Assembly: GCA_963619935.1 (NCBI GenBank)
Contig: CAVEYA010000060.1
Coordinates: forward strand, 1 to 5,388
DNA: 5,388 nt
Direction of reading: 5' to 3'
Origin: RUG13091 sp963619935
Lineage (GTDB): Bacteria > Bacillota_I > Bacilli_A > RFN20 > CAG-826
This document shows, piece by piece, positions 4,606-5,388 of this stretch. The notes below the pieces were generated by a model that was not told the origin of the DNA, made no database searches, and saw only the letters and a list, made by a program, of their open reading frames with translations. A program made the translations under genes and the position numbers. Position 1 is the stretch's first letter, and each line of letters opens with the position of its first letter.

Positions 4606-5319
4606 AAGGTATATAAGAGACGCCATACGACCAATAGGCGTCTTTTTATACGCTGAGAAACAGTTTTTATCTAAATAGGTATCAATCTTTGAATCGATGA
4701 TATTTTCTTTTCTAACGCCACATTTTAATAAATCTAAATAATTAGATTGATAAAGATCAAAGTGGTGGTTACTAAGTGCTTCCTTACATCCATTTTTAAT
4801 GATATTTTCTTCCTCTAACTCATCTACTAAATATGATTCTTTTCTTCTTAATGGTCCAATAAATACTTTTATATTTTGAGGGTTTAAATGTTCTTTATTA
4901 ATTACTTCGTTAAGTACTTTATAAGTAATATGTTTTAAAGTTCCAATATGACCAGCGTGAATAATACCCACTAAAGGGATAGTTTCATCAATAAAGAATA
5001 TTGGTGCACAGTCCGCATGGAATATTCCTAATGCGATGCCTTTTTCTTTTGTGTATAAAGCATCAGCTTCAACGCCACTAGTAAAGTCATTCATTCCTTT
5101 ACCTAAATCTTTATTAGTAACTTCTTTAATCACATCACTATGTGTTTGATGAACAAAAACAATGTTTTTTCTATCAAAAGTTAAAAGAGAAGATAACTCA
5201 TCTCTGTTTTTATTTACATTATCGATATCATTACCTACTTGAAAGGCCATGTTACCTAATTCTACAGTAGTGGTAACTGTGATGCATTTATTTGATAAAT
5301 TCCAATTATAATATTTCAT
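4600..5319 (-). CDS. pgeF: YfiH/YlmD-family laccase-domain protein (PgeF; purine nucleoside phosphorylase-like)
   Basis: Members of this family (YfiH in E. coli, YlmD in Bacillus) bind zinc. They have been reported as purine nucleoside phosphorylase/adenosine deaminase enzymes and, in E. coli, as a peptidoglycan editing factor; they were once called polyphenol oxidases. The protein has 239 residues, near the usual length. Motifs in order are FVHQTHSD (55-62), EADALYT (84-90), HADCAPIFF (101-109), VGIIHAGHIGT (117-127), IGPLRR (154-159), FDLYQSN (187-193) and FSAYKKTPIGRMASLI (221-236). The metal ligands, probably His60, Cys104 and His121, are present. The sequence is divergent: the usual HAGWRGT is HAGHIGT, and the usual IGPxIxxxxYEV segment reads IGPLRRKESYLVD. 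Substrate specificity is therefore uncertain. AAAGGA about 12 nt upstream of the ATG is the best ribosome binding site. The gene is convergent with coaD, 2 bp between stops, and no operon partner is visible. Confidence 0.88.
   Translation of the reverse strand: MKYYNWNLSNKCITVTTTVELGNMAFQVGNDIDNVNKNRDELSSLLTFDRKNIVFVHQTHSDVIKEVTNKDLGKGMNDFTSGVEADALYTKEKGIALGIFHADCAPIFFIDETIPLVGIIHAGHIGTLKHITYKVLNEVINKEHLNPQNIKVFIGPLRRKESYLVDELEEENIIKNGCKEALSNHHFDLYQSNYLDLLKCGVRKENIIDSKIDTYLDKNCFSAYKKTPIGRMASLIYLK
4615..4648 (+). terminator. Intrinsic terminator of the ylbF-rsmD-coaD operon, inside pgeF
   Basis: AGACGCC (4618-4624) pairs perfectly with GGCGTCT (4637-4643) around a 12-nt loop, followed by TTTTT (4643-4647). 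G4617-T4644 and the AA/TT flanks can extend the stem. It lies 20 nt after the coaD stop and is the most GC-rich hairpin in the window. The T-run occurs only on the + strand, so it acts on coaD. The same bases, read on the other strand, encode the conserved KTPIGRMAS end of PgeF. Confidence 0.88.
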
Positions 5320-5350
5320 ATTATTTATTATTCCTTTACTCTATTATTAA
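5320..5350 (-). promoter_or_regulatory. Short leader and probable promoter zone of pgeF
   Basis: The minus-strand sequence before pgeF carries AAAGGA (5332-5337) as a ribosome binding site, 12 nt from the ATG, which is rather far. AT-rich hexamers such as TAATAG/TAATAA near 5340-5350 could serve as a -10, but none stands out. The adjoining A-tract could act as an UP-element-like activating sequence. Confidence 0.3.
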
Positions 5351-5380
5351 TTTTTATTTTTTTTTTTTTTTTTATTTTTT
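5351..5380. repeat. Poly-T/poly-A tract with an uninterrupted run of 17
   Basis: Of 30 bases, 28 are T on the + strand; the only interruptions are A at 5356 and 5374, leaving a run of 17 T at 5357-5373. Seen from pgeF it is an A-tract 38-54 bp upstream of the start codon. Runs this long are prone to length changes in replication and in sequencing or assembly. Confidence 0.9.
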
Positions 5381-5388
5381 AATGCTAT

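Noticed and set aside
5351..5380. Poly-T tract as a + strand terminator
   Set aside because: No GC-containing hairpin precedes it, and no + strand gene ends nearby.
1..5388. UGA read as tryptophan (Mycoplasma-type code)
   Set aside because: The tryptophans I located in the genes are all TGG and no gene needs an in-frame TGA read through. The absence of TGA stops in eight genes is compatible with AT bias.
1..5388. A novel multi-gene defence, toxin-antitoxin or mobile system, CRISPR array, tRNA or rRNA
   Set aside because: All coding space is filled by recognisable housekeeping families apart from the degenerate EIIB-like protein. I saw no spaced direct repeats, cloverleaf-like segments, transposase motifs or terminal inverted repeats.

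Overview
This is a compact, AT-rich window (roughly one third G+C by eye) from what looks like a low-GC Firmicutes/Bacilli-type bacterium, possibly an Erysipelotrichia-, RF39- or Acholeplasma-like lineage. The evidence is an RNase J1-type nuclease, a YlbF-family protein, the ylbF-rsmD-coaD gene order known from Bacillus, AT-rich promoters with near-consensus -10 boxes, and GGAGG-type ribosome binding sites. All seven tryptophans I located are encoded by TGG and every gene ends in TAA or TAG, so there is no sign of the Mycoplasma UGA=Trp code.

Layout. (1) 1-291 (+): 3' part of a gene for a membrane-anchored EIIB-like PTS domain that lacks the phosphorylatable cysteine; its start lies outside the window. 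(2) 2635-3180, 850-2523 and 288-848 (all -): def (peptide deformylase), a terminator and a new promoter, then rnjA (RNase J) and maf (nucleotide pyrophosphatase) 1 nt apart. (3) 3223-4597 (+): ylbF, rsmD and coaD, tightly packed, expressed from a promoter divergent to def and ended by a strong intrinsic terminator. (4) 4600-5319 (-): pgeF (YfiH/YlmD, laccase domain), convergent with coaD, with an extreme A/T homopolymer tract upstream.

How the genes relate. The set is housekeeping: protein maturation (def), RNA turnover (rnjA; ylbF through the RNase Y-associated Y-complex in Bacillus), ribosome modification (rsmD), CoA synthesis (coaD), nucleotide-pool sanitation (maf) and purine nucleoside or cell-wall quality control (pgeF). 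I found no mobile element, CRISPR array, tRNA, rRNA, riboswitch or unknown defence-like system. The real interest is in gene packing. Transcription-termination hairpins sit inside coding 3' ends at both convergent junctions, the ylbF mRNA is predicted to be almost leaderless, and two starts (rnjA, coaD) are fixed by Shine-Dalgarno sites that lie inside a misleading upstream TTG extension.
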